Shown piece after piece: positions 41,624-49,905 of a stretch of DNA of 64,000 nt. Origin of the DNA: Lentzea albidocapillata subsp. violacea (GTDB lineage: Bacteria; Actinomycetota; Actinomycetes; Mycobacteriales; Pseudonocardiaceae); assembly GCF_900100275.1 (NCBI RefSeq), contig NZ_FNET01000001.1, positions 1,086,537 through 1,150,536 on the forward strand. Reading direction: 5' to 3'. Below the pieces are notes generated by a model. The model saw only the letters and a list, made by a program, of their open reading frames with translations, was not told where the DNA came from and did not search any database. Position numbers and translations under genes: made by a program. Every line of letters starts with the position of its first letter. Positions within the stretch are counted from its first letter, which is position 1.

Positions 41624-41731
41624 CTGACCCCGAACCGGAAGGTCCGGCACCGGGAGGTGGTCGCGGTCGCGGAGATCACCGAGGCCATCGCGCCAGGCGT
41701 GGTGAGCCTGCCCTACGGCTGCCGGGGCCAT
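41624..41731 (+). pseudogene. Relic of a molybdopterin oxidoreductase C-terminus
   Basis: One frame reads LTPNRKVRHREVVAVAEITE followed by AIAPGVVSLPYGCRGH. The PGVVSLPYG block with the preceding V-x-V-x-x-T-E pattern is the end of the molybdopterin dinucleotide-binding domain of formate-dehydrogenase-like enzymes. There is no start or remaining gene, and resemblance stops sharply at about 41731, where the DNA turns AT-richer. It appears to be the stump of a gene cut by the arrival of the adjoining cluster. Confidence 0.45.
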
Positions 41732-41912
41732 AAAACAATCCTGAACGCAAATTCTTCCAGAGGGCACACAATTGTCCCGACCGCAAATACATCCCTGGGC
41801 ATACCGCCAGTTCCACCGCAATAGCGTTGACAAGAATCTCCGAACTTGACAATGCTTCGCGCGCTTGCTTATCGTCGGTCAGGTTTTCGTCAATCGACAT
41901 CCGAAGGTGTCC
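41732..41912 (+). promoter_or_regulatory. Regulatory region of the DHA2 exporter
   Basis: An AT-richer stretch. A 16-bp direct repeat, GAACGCAAATTCTTCC at 41743-41758 and GACCGCAAATACATCC at 41779-41794, matches at 13 of 16 positions with a 36-bp period, and a small ACAATTGT palindrome lies between the copies. Two TTGACA boxes follow, at 41827-41832 and 41846-41851; the second is 17 bp from TTATCG (41869-41874), a weak -10. This suggests a regulated promoter for 41913. No repressor gene is directly adjacent. Confidence 0.5.
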
Positions 41913-43502
41913 ATGACCGCGCCTGCAACGCTGCCGAAGTCGCGGCAGCAGTTGATTCTTGCCGTTCTCATGGTGTGTTCACTGCTGATTTGGCTGGACA
42001 ACACCGTCCTCAGCATCACCCTGGAGACCCTTGCCGATCCCGTCCGCGGACTGGGCGCCGGCCCGGCAGAGCTGCAATGGGCCACCGGCGCGTACACCCT
42101 GGTCTTCGCGACATTGATGTTCACCGCCGGCGCGCTGGGCGACAGTTTCGGCCACCGGAACGTGCTCGCGGCCGGACTGGTGATCTTCGCCGCGACCTCG
42201 ATCTGGGCGGCGTACGCCGGCGACGCGGGACAGCTGATCGCGGCCCGCGCCGCGATGGGCATCGGCGCCGCTTTCATCATGCCCGCCAACTTCGCCATCC
42301 TTTTGTGGACGTTCACCGGTCCGGGGCGAGCGACGGCGATCGCCATTTCCTCGACGGCGACCGGCGTCGGAATGGCCGCGGGCCCGGTCCTCGCCGGGGT
42401 CCTGCTCAGCCATTTCTGGTGGGGTTCGGTCTTCCTGATCAACGTGCCCGTTGTCGTGGTGGCGTTGGCCGGAATCATCCTGCTGGTCCCCAATTTCCGC
42501 AGCCCCGTCGTGCGACCGCTGGACCCGGCCGGGATCCTGCTGTCGATCAGCGGGCTCGCGACGCTGACCTACGGCCTGATCCGCGCGGGACAGGTGGACA
42601 CCTGGAGCCGGTGGGACGTCTGGGCACCGATCGCGGCCGGGCTGGCCCTGCTCGCCGGGTTCGTGCTCGTCGAACTGCGGACCAGGGAACCGAGTTTCGA
42701 CCCTCGGCTGCTGGCGCAGCGGGTGTTCGGCGGCGGCAACCTGTCCATGTCACTGCTGCTCTTCTCCGTGGCTGCCGTCACCTTCTACAATGCGTTCTAT
42801 CTGCAGGGCGCGCTCGGCTTCTCGCCGCTGAAGGCGGGCTTGGCCAATGTGCCGGCCGCGATCGGCGCTGTCGTGGGTGCGCCGCTGGGCGCACGCATGG
42901 TCCGCCTGTGGTCCTTGCGTGCGGTCGCCATACCTTCGCTCACGGTGGCGGCGTTCTCCTTCGGCGCGGTCGGCTTCTTCGACCTGGACACCTCGCTCAC
43001 CTGGATCTCGGTCGTGTTGCTGATCCAGGGCCTCGCCGTCGGCATGGTGCTGGCGCCGGTGACCGGAGCGCTGATCAGCAGCCTGCCGCTGGAACGCTCC
43101 GGCGCCGGTTCGGCCGTCACCAACACGGCGCGCCAGGTCGGCAGCGTGATGGGGATCGCGGTGGGCGGCACGATCATGTCGATCGCCTACCGGAACGCGA
43201 TCGAACCCTCGCTCGGCGACGTCCCGCCCGCACTGCAGGACAGCGTCCGCGTGTCCGCGGAGCAGGCCAGGCACGTCACCGGCACTCTCGACCAGCCCGC
43301 TCTCGCGGTGGCGGCAGACCGTGCGTTCATCCACGCCATGCACGTCGGCGCGGTCTGGATCATGGTCATCGCCCTCGTCGCGACAGCCGTGCTGGTGTTC
43401 GCCCTGCGTCCCACCGCAGGACGCACGGGGCCGCCGCGGGAGGCCGAGGACGGTCCGGACAGCAGCCGCTTCGCGGCGGAGGGCGTCTCGCACGCCGGGT
43501 GA
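41913..43502 (+). CDS. DHA2-family MFS drug exporter (14 TMS)
   Basis: A 529-residue transporter of the EmrB/QacA (DHA2) class. It has LLIWLDNTVLSITLETLAD (motif D1), GALGDSFGHRNVL (motif A), the AGPVLAGVLL motif C region, and about 14 hydrophobic segments. I chose ATG 41913, with GAAGG 5 nt before it; an in-frame TTG at 41865 is overlapped by the promoter boxes. It stands at the left edge of the biosynthetic cluster, convergent with the AMP-ligase operon, and is the likely exporter of that cluster's product. Confidence 0.92.
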   Translation: MTAPATLPKSRQQLILAVLMVCSLLIWLDNTVLSITLETLADPVRGLGAGPAELQWATGAYTLVFATLMFTAGALGDSFGHRNVLAAGLVIFAATSIWAAYAGDAGQLIAARAAMGIGAAFIMPANFAILLWTFTGPGRATAIAISSTATGVGMAAGPVLAGVLLSHFWWGSVFLINVPVVVVALAGIILLVPNFRSPVVRPLDPAGILLSISGLATLTYGLIRAGQVDTWSRWDVWAPIAAGLALLAGFVLVELRTREPSFDPRLLAQRVFGGGNLSMSLLLFSVAAVTFYNAFYLQGALGFSPLKAGLANVPAAIGAVVGAPLGARMVRLWSLRAVAIPSLTVAAFSFGAVGFFDLDTSLTWISVVLLIQGLAVGMVLAPVTGALISSLPLERSGAGSAVTNTARQVGSVMGIAVGGTIMSIAYRNAIEPSLGDVPPALQDSVRVSAEQARHVTGTLDQPALAVAADRAFIHAMHVGAVWIMVIALVATAVLVFALRPTAGRTGPPREAEDGPDSSRFAAEGVSHAG

Positions 43503-43518
43503 CCGTGGGCTGAGCTGG

Positions 43519-43549
43519 ACGGCGCGGCGGGGGTGCCCCACCGCGCCGT
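43519..43549. terminator. Bidirectional hairpin terminator
   Basis: Arms ACGGCGCGG (43519-43527) and CCGCGCCGT (43541-43549) pair perfectly, and an inner GGGG/CCCC pairing continues the stem after one mismatch. It lies between the convergent stops of the exporter (43502) and the AMP-ligase (43568). Confidence 0.75.
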
Positions 43550-43567
43550 TCTGCTGCCCGGAGACGG

Positions 43568-45019
43568 TTATGCGGTTGCTCCGCATCGATCGGCGGCGAC
43601 CCGCGCCAAGGTGCGGTGGCAGACCTTGCCGGTGCGGCCGACCGGCAGGCCGGGCACGGTGAGCAGGAACTCGGGCAGTTTGGGCTTCGCCAGTCCCCGT
43701 GCGGACAGGAACGCGGTGAGGCCGGGAAGGTCGAGTTCCTGTCCATTGCGGATGGTCACGATCGCGCAGAGCCGTTCGCCCATCTCGGTGTCCGGCACCG
43801 GCACGCAGGCTACCTCGCCGACCGACGGATGCCCGCCGATCGCCAGCTCCACCTCGGCGGGACTGATCGTGTAGCCGCCGCGGATCACCACGCGTTTCGC
43901 CCTGCCGGTCACGTGCAGCCGGCCCGTGCCGTCGAGGTGGCCGCGGTCGCCCGTGCGCACCCAGCCGCCGTCGAGCCGGTGGCGGGCGTCCAACTCGGGC
44001 GCGCCGACGTAGCACAGTGGCGTCATCGGGCCCCGCGCGCAGATCTCGCCGTCCACGATCCGGATGTCGCACACCGCGGGGTCCGGGACGCCCACGCCGT
44101 TCTCCGGTGTCGTCGTGTGGCAGTTCACGCCGTCCGACGAGCCGTAGACGGTGATCACGTCGACGCCGAACCGCGCGCGGCACGCGGCGAGGGTCGCGGG
44201 CGGCAGCACATCGCCGCTCGACACCAGCGCGACGAGGCTGGAGACATCGGATCCGGCGGGGTGATCCGCGAGCCGGCGCCACATCGTCGGCACCGCGAAC
44301 ACGTGCGTCGGACGGTGCTCGGTGATCAGCCGCATCGCGGTGTCCGGCGCGAACCGCCGGGTGAGGATCAGCGTGCCGCCCAGACAGCACAACGTGATCG
44401 GCACACCGAACGAGCCGAACGACGACGTGAGCGAGACGAGCACCAGGTCGCGGGGCACAGCCACGGAACCATGCACTGCGCGCAGATAGTTGGCCCGGCC
44501 ACCCCCGAAAGCGTTGTGCGAGTAGGCGACCATCTTCGGTTCCGCTTCCGAGCCGGACGACAGGAGGATCTTCGCCGGTGCCTCCGGAAGGGGTCGTCCG
44601 TGGCTGCGGATGCCCGGTTTCCCGCTCACGACCCCACCGGCGATCAGCGCGCTCGCGCCGGCACGGGAGAGCAACGTGCCGGCGCCTGCGGGGACCGGTA
44701 ACACCACCGCGCCGACGGCGAGCACCGCCAGTTCGGCGACGACGGCGGCACGTCCGTCAGGTTCCTGGACACCGATGATGTCGGTGGTGCCGTACGGCAG
44801 CCGGGTGGCGAGCGCGCGGACGAGCAGATCCAGTTCGGCGTAGGAGAGCTCGCCCTCGTCGTCGATCAGCGCTGTGCGGTCCGGATGTTCCCGGACCCGG
44901 TCGCGGAACAACGAGTGCAGGTCGCGGTCCGGGCAGTACCCCTGGGCGACCCAGTCCCGGCGCAGCCGGGCGGGAAGCAGGTCGCGCAGCACCGTCCCGG
45001 TGGCGGACACCCACGTCAT
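43568..45019 (-). CDS. AMP-forming acyl ligase with atypical phosphate loop
   Basis: A 483-residue ANL-superfamily enzyme that activates a carboxylic acid as the adenylate, normally for transfer to CoA. The A3 loop reads ILLSSGSEAEPKMVAYSH, with an acidic insert-like SEAE where TSGTTGxPKG is usual. A5 is VYGSSDGVN, A7 GWVRTGDRGHLDG and A8 GRAKRVVIRGGYTISPAEVE. The A10 lysine is present (PVGRTGKVCHRTL). ATG 45019 overlaps the CaiB-like stop (ATGA). It is the last gene of the left operon, one of two such ligases, with no carrier protein nearby. Amide formation or CoA-ester supply is therefore likelier than NRPS-type loading. Confidence 0.87.
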   Translation of the reverse strand: MTWVSATGTVLRDLLPARLRRDWVAQGYCPDRDLHSLFRDRVREHPDRTALIDDEGELSYAELDLLVRALATRLPYGTTDIIGVQEPDGRAAVVAELAVLAVGAVVLPVPAGAGTLLSRAGASALIAGGVVSGKPGIRSHGRPLPEAPAKILLSSGSEAEPKMVAYSHNAFGGGRANYLRAVHGSVAVPRDLVLVSLTSSFGSFGVPITLCCLGGTLILTRRFAPDTAMRLITEHRPTHVFAVPTMWRRLADHPAGSDVSSLVALVSSGDVLPPATLAACRARFGVDVITVYGSSDGVNCHTTTPENGVGVPDPAVCDIRIVDGEICARGPMTPLCYVGAPELDARHRLDGGWVRTGDRGHLDGTGRLHVTGRAKRVVIRGGYTISPAEVELAIGGHPSVGEVACVPVPDTEMGERLCAIVTIRNGQELDLPGLTAFLSARGLAKPKLPEFLLTVPGLPVGRTGKVCHRTLARVAADRCGATA

Positions 45020-46383
45020 GACGTGAACTCCCACGGCGACGAGACCAGGACGCACTCGTCCCGGACGAGGGCACGGGCGAAGCGGGGGTCCGCGGCGAGT
45101 GCGGCCAGGTCGTCGCACACCGGCACGGTCAGCGGTTCGGCGCATCGGCGCCGCGGCCAGGCGTTCATCCTGCTCGCCGCGGACAACAGCGACGAGTCGA
45201 CCCGAGTGGCGCCGCGGGTCAGCGCGGCCACGACGCCGTGCGCGCTCACGACTCCCCCGAACACGTCGACGATCGTCATCAGCGAGGGTGGCACTCCGCT
45301 GTGCGCCTGCACGACGAAGTCCGTTCCCAGCGGCGGGTTCGGGCCCAGCGCGGTGCCCCAGCCCGACGCGTGCGCGTACACGATCCCCGGCCGCACCCGC
45401 GCGAGATCGGTGTGGCGCAACGACCACTGCTCCGCCTTGCCCGGCGCCCAGTTGTGCAGGAACACGTCCGCGCTCGCCGCGAGATCGAGCACCTCCTGCC
45501 TCCCGCCGGGGGTGCCCAGGTCGATCTCGACCACGTCCTTGCCCCGGTTGAGCGCACGGAACCGGGCCGACGTGTCACCGGCCATCGGCGGCACCCAGCG
45601 CAACGGGTCACCGCCTGGCGGCTCGATCCGCAGCACGGTCGCGCCGAGCAACCGCAGCAGGTGCCCCGCCAGCGGTCCCTGCACCCGGCGGCACGACTCG
45701 AGCACCACCAGCCCGGACAACGGCAGCAGCTCGGCCGGCCGTCCGCGCCGGTGATCGCCACTCGCGCCGCTCAGCACGAAGGCAGGCACGTAACTGATTG
45801 GCTGGTCCGACACCCGCACCAGCGTCATGCCGGTGCGACGGGCGATGTCGGTGAGCCACGCCAGCGGGTACGCCGCGAGTACCTCGGCCAGCCGGGGCAG
45901 CGGACAGGTCGCCGTCGCGAACCGGTGCAGGAACGGCCGCCACCCCTGCGACACGGCCCGGTCGTCCGCACCGAGTGCGGCCCAGAACCGTTGCCACACC
46001 GATGGATCGAGCGCCTCGATCTCGAACGCGATCCCCTCGGCCGAGTGAAACGGCGGCCCGCCAGGCGAGTGCGGTTCGGCCGGGTCGTCCGCCGTCGCCG
46101 CCGCGAGGTACTGCGCGACGGCAAGCAGAGCGGCCTGCGCCAGCGAGGTGGACACCGAGTGCAACGGGATTCCCCGCGCCTGGGCGAACCTCAGCGCCTC
46201 CAAGCCCAGTTCCGCCAGCTCCGCCGCGACGATCGAGGCGTAGTCGAGGCCGAGCGGCGTCGGCCTGCCGAACCGGCGGCCGTGCACGTGCATGATCCCG
46301 CACGCGGCCTGCACGTCCTGTTCTCCCGCCAGCGGCAGGTCGACCGGCCCGGCCACGGACACCGCGTCGAGCGAGAGCGTCAC
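45016..46383 (-). CDS. CaiB/BaiF-family (type III) CoA transferase-like protein
   Basis: A 455-residue protein related to family III CoA-transferases. GLVVLESCRRVQGPLAGHLLRLLGA followed by VLRIEPPGGDPLR is the start signature of a CaiB domain, and NRGKDVVEIDL is its second block; these appear only from about residue 240. The first 240 residues are a divergent half, with HSAEGIAFEIEA. The C-terminus is short, so it may have one partial and one near-complete CaiB lobe. The usual catalytic Asp region is replaced by TDFVVQAHSGVPP, so transferase activity is uncertain. GTG 46383 overlaps the methyltransferase stop (GTGA). It lies between two AMP-ligases. Confidence 0.75.
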   Translation of the reverse strand: MTLSLDAVSVAGPVDLPLAGEQDVQAACGIMHVHGRRFGRPTPLGLDYASIVAAELAELGLEALRFAQARGIPLHSVSTSLAQAALLAVAQYLAAATADDPAEPHSPGGPPFHSAEGIAFEIEALDPSVWQRFWAALGADDRAVSQGWRPFLHRFATATCPLPRLAEVLAAYPLAWLTDIARRTGMTLVRVSDQPISYVPAFVLSGASGDHRRGRPAELLPLSGLVVLESCRRVQGPLAGHLLRLLGATVLRIEPPGGDPLRWVPPMAGDTSARFRALNRGKDVVEIDLGTPGGRQEVLDLAASADVFLHNWAPGKAEQWSLRHTDLARVRPGIVYAHASGWGTALGPNPPLGTDFVVQAHSGVPPSLMTIVDVFGGVVSAHGVVAALTRGATRVDSSLLSAASRMNAWPRRRCAEPLTVPVCDDLAALAADPRFARALVRDECVLVSSPWEFTS

Positions 46384-47156
46384 GCTGGCCGCCTTCCGTG
46401 CACCGAGTAGACGACGCACGACGACGCGCGGAACCGTGGATCGGCCATGACCGCGCGCACCCCGGCGAGCTGCTCGTCGGTCATGCCCGCCGCGATCAGC
46501 TTGTCCCGCAGGTGATGCGTGTGATGCACCAGCAGCCGTACACCCGGCGATCCCGCGTGCCACGGGAACAGCGCGGGCATCGGGTCGACGTCGACGAGCC
46601 CTGCCGCCACCATCGACGCGGCCGCCCGCCTGCCCCACGTGCCGTCTCCGCCCGCGGCGCGGAACGTCCGTTCCTTGGCGGCGAGGAACGTCTCGTACAG
46701 CTCGGCCGCGCGTTCGTCCGGCGCGAGCAGCACCGGGCCGTAGGAGATGTCGAACTCGTCGATCTGCATCCATCCGCCGGGCTTCAACGCGCGCACCAGC
46801 TTGCGCAGCACGGCCTCGCGTTGCGGGATGTGCTGCAACACCAGCCGCGCGTGGATGAGGTCGAACTCGTTGTCCGGCAACAGGTCGTGCACCACGTCGT
46901 GCTGGAGGACCGTGAGCCCGCGCACCGGGGCGATGTGCTCGGGCTTGATGTCGGTGGCGAGCACCGAGCCGGCGCGGGCCGCGAGCCAGTGTGCGACGGT
47001 GCTGCCACCCGCGCCGACCTCCAGGCAGCGCCAGCCCGGACCGACACCGGTCTCGGCCAGCCGTGCCAGCGTGATCGGGTCGTAGGCCTCGCTGAGGCAC
47101 CGATGCTGTTCGGTCGCGTGCACGCTGTGGTTGTCGAAGACGTAGGTCGTGGTCAC
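46380..47156 (-). CDS. SAM-dependent methyltransferase
   Basis: A 258-residue class I methyltransferase. WRCLEVGAGGSTVAHWLA is motif I, ATDIKPEHI the acidic strand-2 end, FDLIHARLVLQHIP and LKPGGWMQIDEFD follow in order. GTG 47156 has GGGAGG upstream and overlaps the ligase stop (GTGA). Related to ubiquinone/menaquinone and natural-product O/C/N-methyltransferases. Within this operon it would tailor the cluster's product. Confidence 0.87.
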   Translation of the reverse strand: MTTTYVFDNHSVHATEQHRCLSEAYDPITLARLAETGVGPGWRCLEVGAGGSTVAHWLAARAGSVLATDIKPEHIAPVRGLTVLQHDVVHDLLPDNEFDLIHARLVLQHIPQREAVLRKLVRALKPGGWMQIDEFDISYGPVLLAPDERAAELYETFLAAKERTFRAAGGDGTWGRRAAASMVAAGLVDVDPMPALFPWHAGSPGVRLLVHHTHHLRDKLIAAGMTDEQLAGVRAVMADPRFRASSCVVYSVHGRRPA

Positions 47157-48643
47157 GTCCACCTCCCTGAGCCGTTCGTGTCGGCGGCGCCGACCAGCCG
47201 CGCCAGCAGTTCGAGTCGCCGCACCTTGCCGGTGCCGGTCCGCGGCACGTCGTCCCAGCGCAGCACCACGGGCTCGGCCATCGGCGGCAGGCCGGCGACC
47301 GCGCGCCGCCAGGCGGCCGGGTCCAGTCCGGCGTCGGTCACCACCACGGGAATCGGACGCGCTCCGGGCGCGGCGAGCAGGACGCACTCCTCCACGTCGG
47401 GCAGCCGGTCCTCGACGGCGTCCTCCACGGCGAGGCAGCTGAGTCCCGCCGCCGTGTCCACCTCACGGTCCAGCAGCGTCACCACGCCGGTGCGGCTCAC
47501 GATCCCGAGGTCGCCGGTGTTCCACCACGGCCCGTCCGCCTTGGCGTCCCAGCGGTCCTGCTCGCCGACGTAGCCCGCGCACCGGGCGCGGGTGCGGGCG
47601 AGCACGAGTCCCGCGGTGCCACGCGGCACCGGCTCCAGCGTCTGCGGGTCGACCACGCGCAGCCTGGCCATTCCCGGCATCGGCCTGCCGAGATCACGGG
47701 TCGTGTGCGCGGTGCGCCGGGTGAGGAACCGGAACGACAGCGGCCCGGTCTCGGTCTGCCCCCAGCCCTGCATCCACAGTGGACGACGGTGGCGCGACGC
47801 GTGCAGCATCGTTCTGATCACCGGCGGATGCATCGCGTCGTAGGTGCTGACGAACCGGCGGACCGCGTGGAACGGGTTGTCCGGCCCGGCCGCGAGCGAC
47901 CGCCAGCGCACGTAGGCCGACGGCAGCGCCTCCAGCACGGTCGGCGGGTGCGCGCCGAACGTCCGTGCCGCCGAGGACGTGTCGCTCAGCAGCACGATCT
48001 CGCGCGGTGCGAGACACAGCGCTGACGCGGTCCAGCAGAACGTGCGGCCGTGCGCGTACGAACTGGCGTTGCCCATCACGTCGTCGCGCCGGGTGCCGAT
48101 GACCGGCCAGCGCACCGACTCCGGTCGCGCGAGCCGGTCGATGATCGTCCGGGTGGTGTGCACGACGAGCTTGGGCACACCGGTGGTGCCGGAGGTGTGG
48201 TTGATGATCAACGGAGCGTCGTCGTGCCTGCGATGGGGCGCGGGTGGCCGGGCCGCGGTGAACTCGTCGATCCGCAGCACCCTGGGGGCGCTCATGGTCC
48301 TGTCGGTGACGACGAGCGCCGGATCGAGGCGCTTCAGCAGGATTTCCAGCGTGTCGTCCGGCAGATGGCCGGACACCAACGCGGGCACCGCGCCGAGCCG
48401 CACCGCCGCGCACGCCAGCAGGTCGTAGTCCCAGTGGTTGCGCTTGACGACGGCGACCCGGTCACCCGGCCGCACTCCCGCTTCGTGCAACCAGCCCGCG
48501 GCGTCGAGCACCAGCTCGGCGAGCTGCGCGATGGTGTACGTGTCGCCCTCGCCGGGCGCGATGTCGAACGGCCGGTCCAGGCGCACGATCGTCGCCGCGC
48601 CGGAGCACTGTTCGAACAACGTCCCCATGTCATGTGGCTTCAC
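47153..48643 (-). CDS. AMP-forming acyl ligase
   Basis: A 496-residue ANL enzyme. A3 is NHTSGTTGVPKLVVHT (intact), A5 GWGQTETGPLS, A7 WWNTGDLGIVSRTGVV, and the A10 Lys lies in RTGTGKVRRLELL. GTG 48643 overlaps the oxidoreductase stop (GTGA), with AAGGAGGA upstream. Class: acyl-CoA synthetase or free-acid ligase; the aromatic/aliphatic pocket cannot be assigned by eye. Unlike the ligase at 43568 its phosphate loop is normal, so the two probably do different steps. Confidence 0.9.
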   Translation of the reverse strand: MKPHDMGTLFEQCSGAATIVRLDRPFDIAPGEGDTYTIAQLAELVLDAAGWLHEAGVRPGDRVAVVKRNHWDYDLLACAAVRLGAVPALVSGHLPDDTLEILLKRLDPALVVTDRTMSAPRVLRIDEFTAARPPAPHRRHDDAPLIINHTSGTTGVPKLVVHTTRTIIDRLARPESVRWPVIGTRRDDVMGNASSYAHGRTFCWTASALCLAPREIVLLSDTSSAARTFGAHPPTVLEALPSAYVRWRSLAAGPDNPFHAVRRFVSTYDAMHPPVIRTMLHASRHRRPLWMQGWGQTETGPLSFRFLTRRTAHTTRDLGRPMPGMARLRVVDPQTLEPVPRGTAGLVLARTRARCAGYVGEQDRWDAKADGPWWNTGDLGIVSRTGVVTLLDREVDTAAGLSCLAVEDAVEDRLPDVEECVLLAAPGARPIPVVVTDAGLDPAAWRRAVAGLPPMAEPVVLRWDDVPRTGTGKVRRLELLARLVGAADTNGSGRWT

Positions 48644-49905
48644 ACCCGCTCCTCCTTCCGGGCCAGGCGATGCGCCGCGCGCAGACCGGACCGCACCGCC
48701 GCCTCGCTGCACGGGCTCAGGTACACCCAGTCACCGGCGTAGTCGACGACCCCGCCCGGCCCCGCCTCGAACTCCGGCCGCAACGCGAGCGCCTGCGGCG
48801 TCGCCTCGGGCAGCGCGTGCCGGAACCGCCGCACGATCGCCCTGCCGGTGGCCGCACGGAGTCCGGGCACGAGGCGTTCGGCCGCGTCGGTCAGTCGCAC
48901 CGCCACTTCCTCGTCGGATGCCCGCATCAGGTCCCCGGCGACGGACGGATGAGCCATGACCGTGACCAGGCCCCGGTTCTCCGGCGCGCGGCCGGAGTGC
49001 TTGAGGTGGTCGAAGATGATCGTGGAGACCGTGCCGTTCTCGGCGGTCGGGATCACCATCGCGTAGTCACGGCGGCCCAGCGGCCGGTCGAGCAGCAGGT
49101 GCGCCTTCACCACGGACGAGAACGAACACGCGTCGATGAACTCCGACCCGTGCTCCGGGTACACGAGGCGAACCACCGGCGCCGGCACGGCCAGCACGAC
49201 CGAACGGGCGCTGATCTCCTTACCGGCCAAGAAGATCCGGGCCGAGGAACCGTCGCTGACGACCCGATCGACCTGAGCCGAGGTGGTGACGTCCACCCGC
49301 GAGGCGAGCGCGCGGGCGAGGGTGTCCATGCCGTCGCGGTAGGTCCGCCAGGTCGACACCGGGCCGATCGAGGTGAGCAGCGCGAGGAACGGTGCGATGG
49401 CGGAACGTCCTGGGTCCCAGCCGAAGAATCCCGACACGACCGGCTGGCACAGATAGTCCAGCAGGTCACCCCGGCACGCCTCGGCGACCGTGGCGTGCGA
49501 CGAGTCCTCCGGGCGTTCCAGGTCGAACCGCCCGCGCAGCAACCGCAGCAGCTCCAGCCGGGCTCGCACGGACAGGCCCGCCCCGGTGATCAGGCCGCGT
49601 GCGCTCGCAACTCCTGGCCGCGCCCGGCCGCGCCACATCGCGATGCCCCGGCCGATCCTGGGCACCGCGCCGCGGTCGATGCCGAGCTCTGCCAGCAGCT
49701 TCCACGTCTCCGGGTAGCCGGTCGACGGGATCTGTTCGGCGCCGGTGTCGATGAGGAAACCGTCCTCGCGCACCGTCGTCATCCGGCCGCCCACGACGCC
49801 GGCCGCCTCGAAGACCCGCACCTCCCTGCCCGCGGCCCGCAGCCGGAACGCGGTGGTCAGCCCGGCGACACCCGCGCCGATGACGGCGACGTCGAGGTCG
49901 GTCAC
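48640..49905 (-). CDS. FAD-dependent oxidoreductase (protoporphyrinogen oxidase/amine oxidase fold)
   Basis: A 421-residue flavoprotein. The dinucleotide-binding motif VAVIGAGVAGLTTAFRL at the N-terminus continues with the acid of strand 2 (VFEAAGVVGGRM), which is the NAD(P)-binding/HemY/phytoene-desaturase type. FAD-contact GDWVYLSPCSEAAVRSG is at the C-terminus. GTG 49905 overlaps the UbiA stop (GTGA). In this cluster it may dehydrogenate or aromatise the ring, or oxidise an amine; heme synthesis is unlikely from the context. Confidence 0.88.
   Translation of the reverse strand: MTDLDVAVIGAGVAGLTTAFRLRAAGREVRVFEAAGVVGGRMTTVREDGFLIDTGAEQIPSTGYPETWKLLAELGIDRGAVPRIGRGIAMWRGRARPGVASARGLITGAGLSVRARLELLRLLRGRFDLERPEDSSHATVAEACRGDLLDYLCQPVVSGFFGWDPGRSAIAPFLALLTSIGPVSTWRTYRDGMDTLARALASRVDVTTSAQVDRVVSDGSSARIFLAGKEISARSVVLAVPAPVVRLVYPEHGSEFIDACSFSSVVKAHLLLDRPLGRRDYAMVIPTAENGTVSTIIFDHLKHSGRAPENRGLVTVMAHPSVAGDLMRASDEEVAVRLTDAAERLVPGLRAATGRAIVRRFRHALPEATPQALALRPEFEAGPGGVVDYAGDWVYLSPCSEAAVRSGLRAAHRLARKEERV

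Noticed and set aside
41549..41833. Small minus-strand frame before the exporter
   Set aside because: It lies over the oxidoreductase relic and the promoter boxes; no start context or family resemblance.
48640..49905. Heme-pathway protoporphyrinogen oxidase
   Set aside because: Fold family matches, but the gene is locked in a biosynthetic operon without heme genes.
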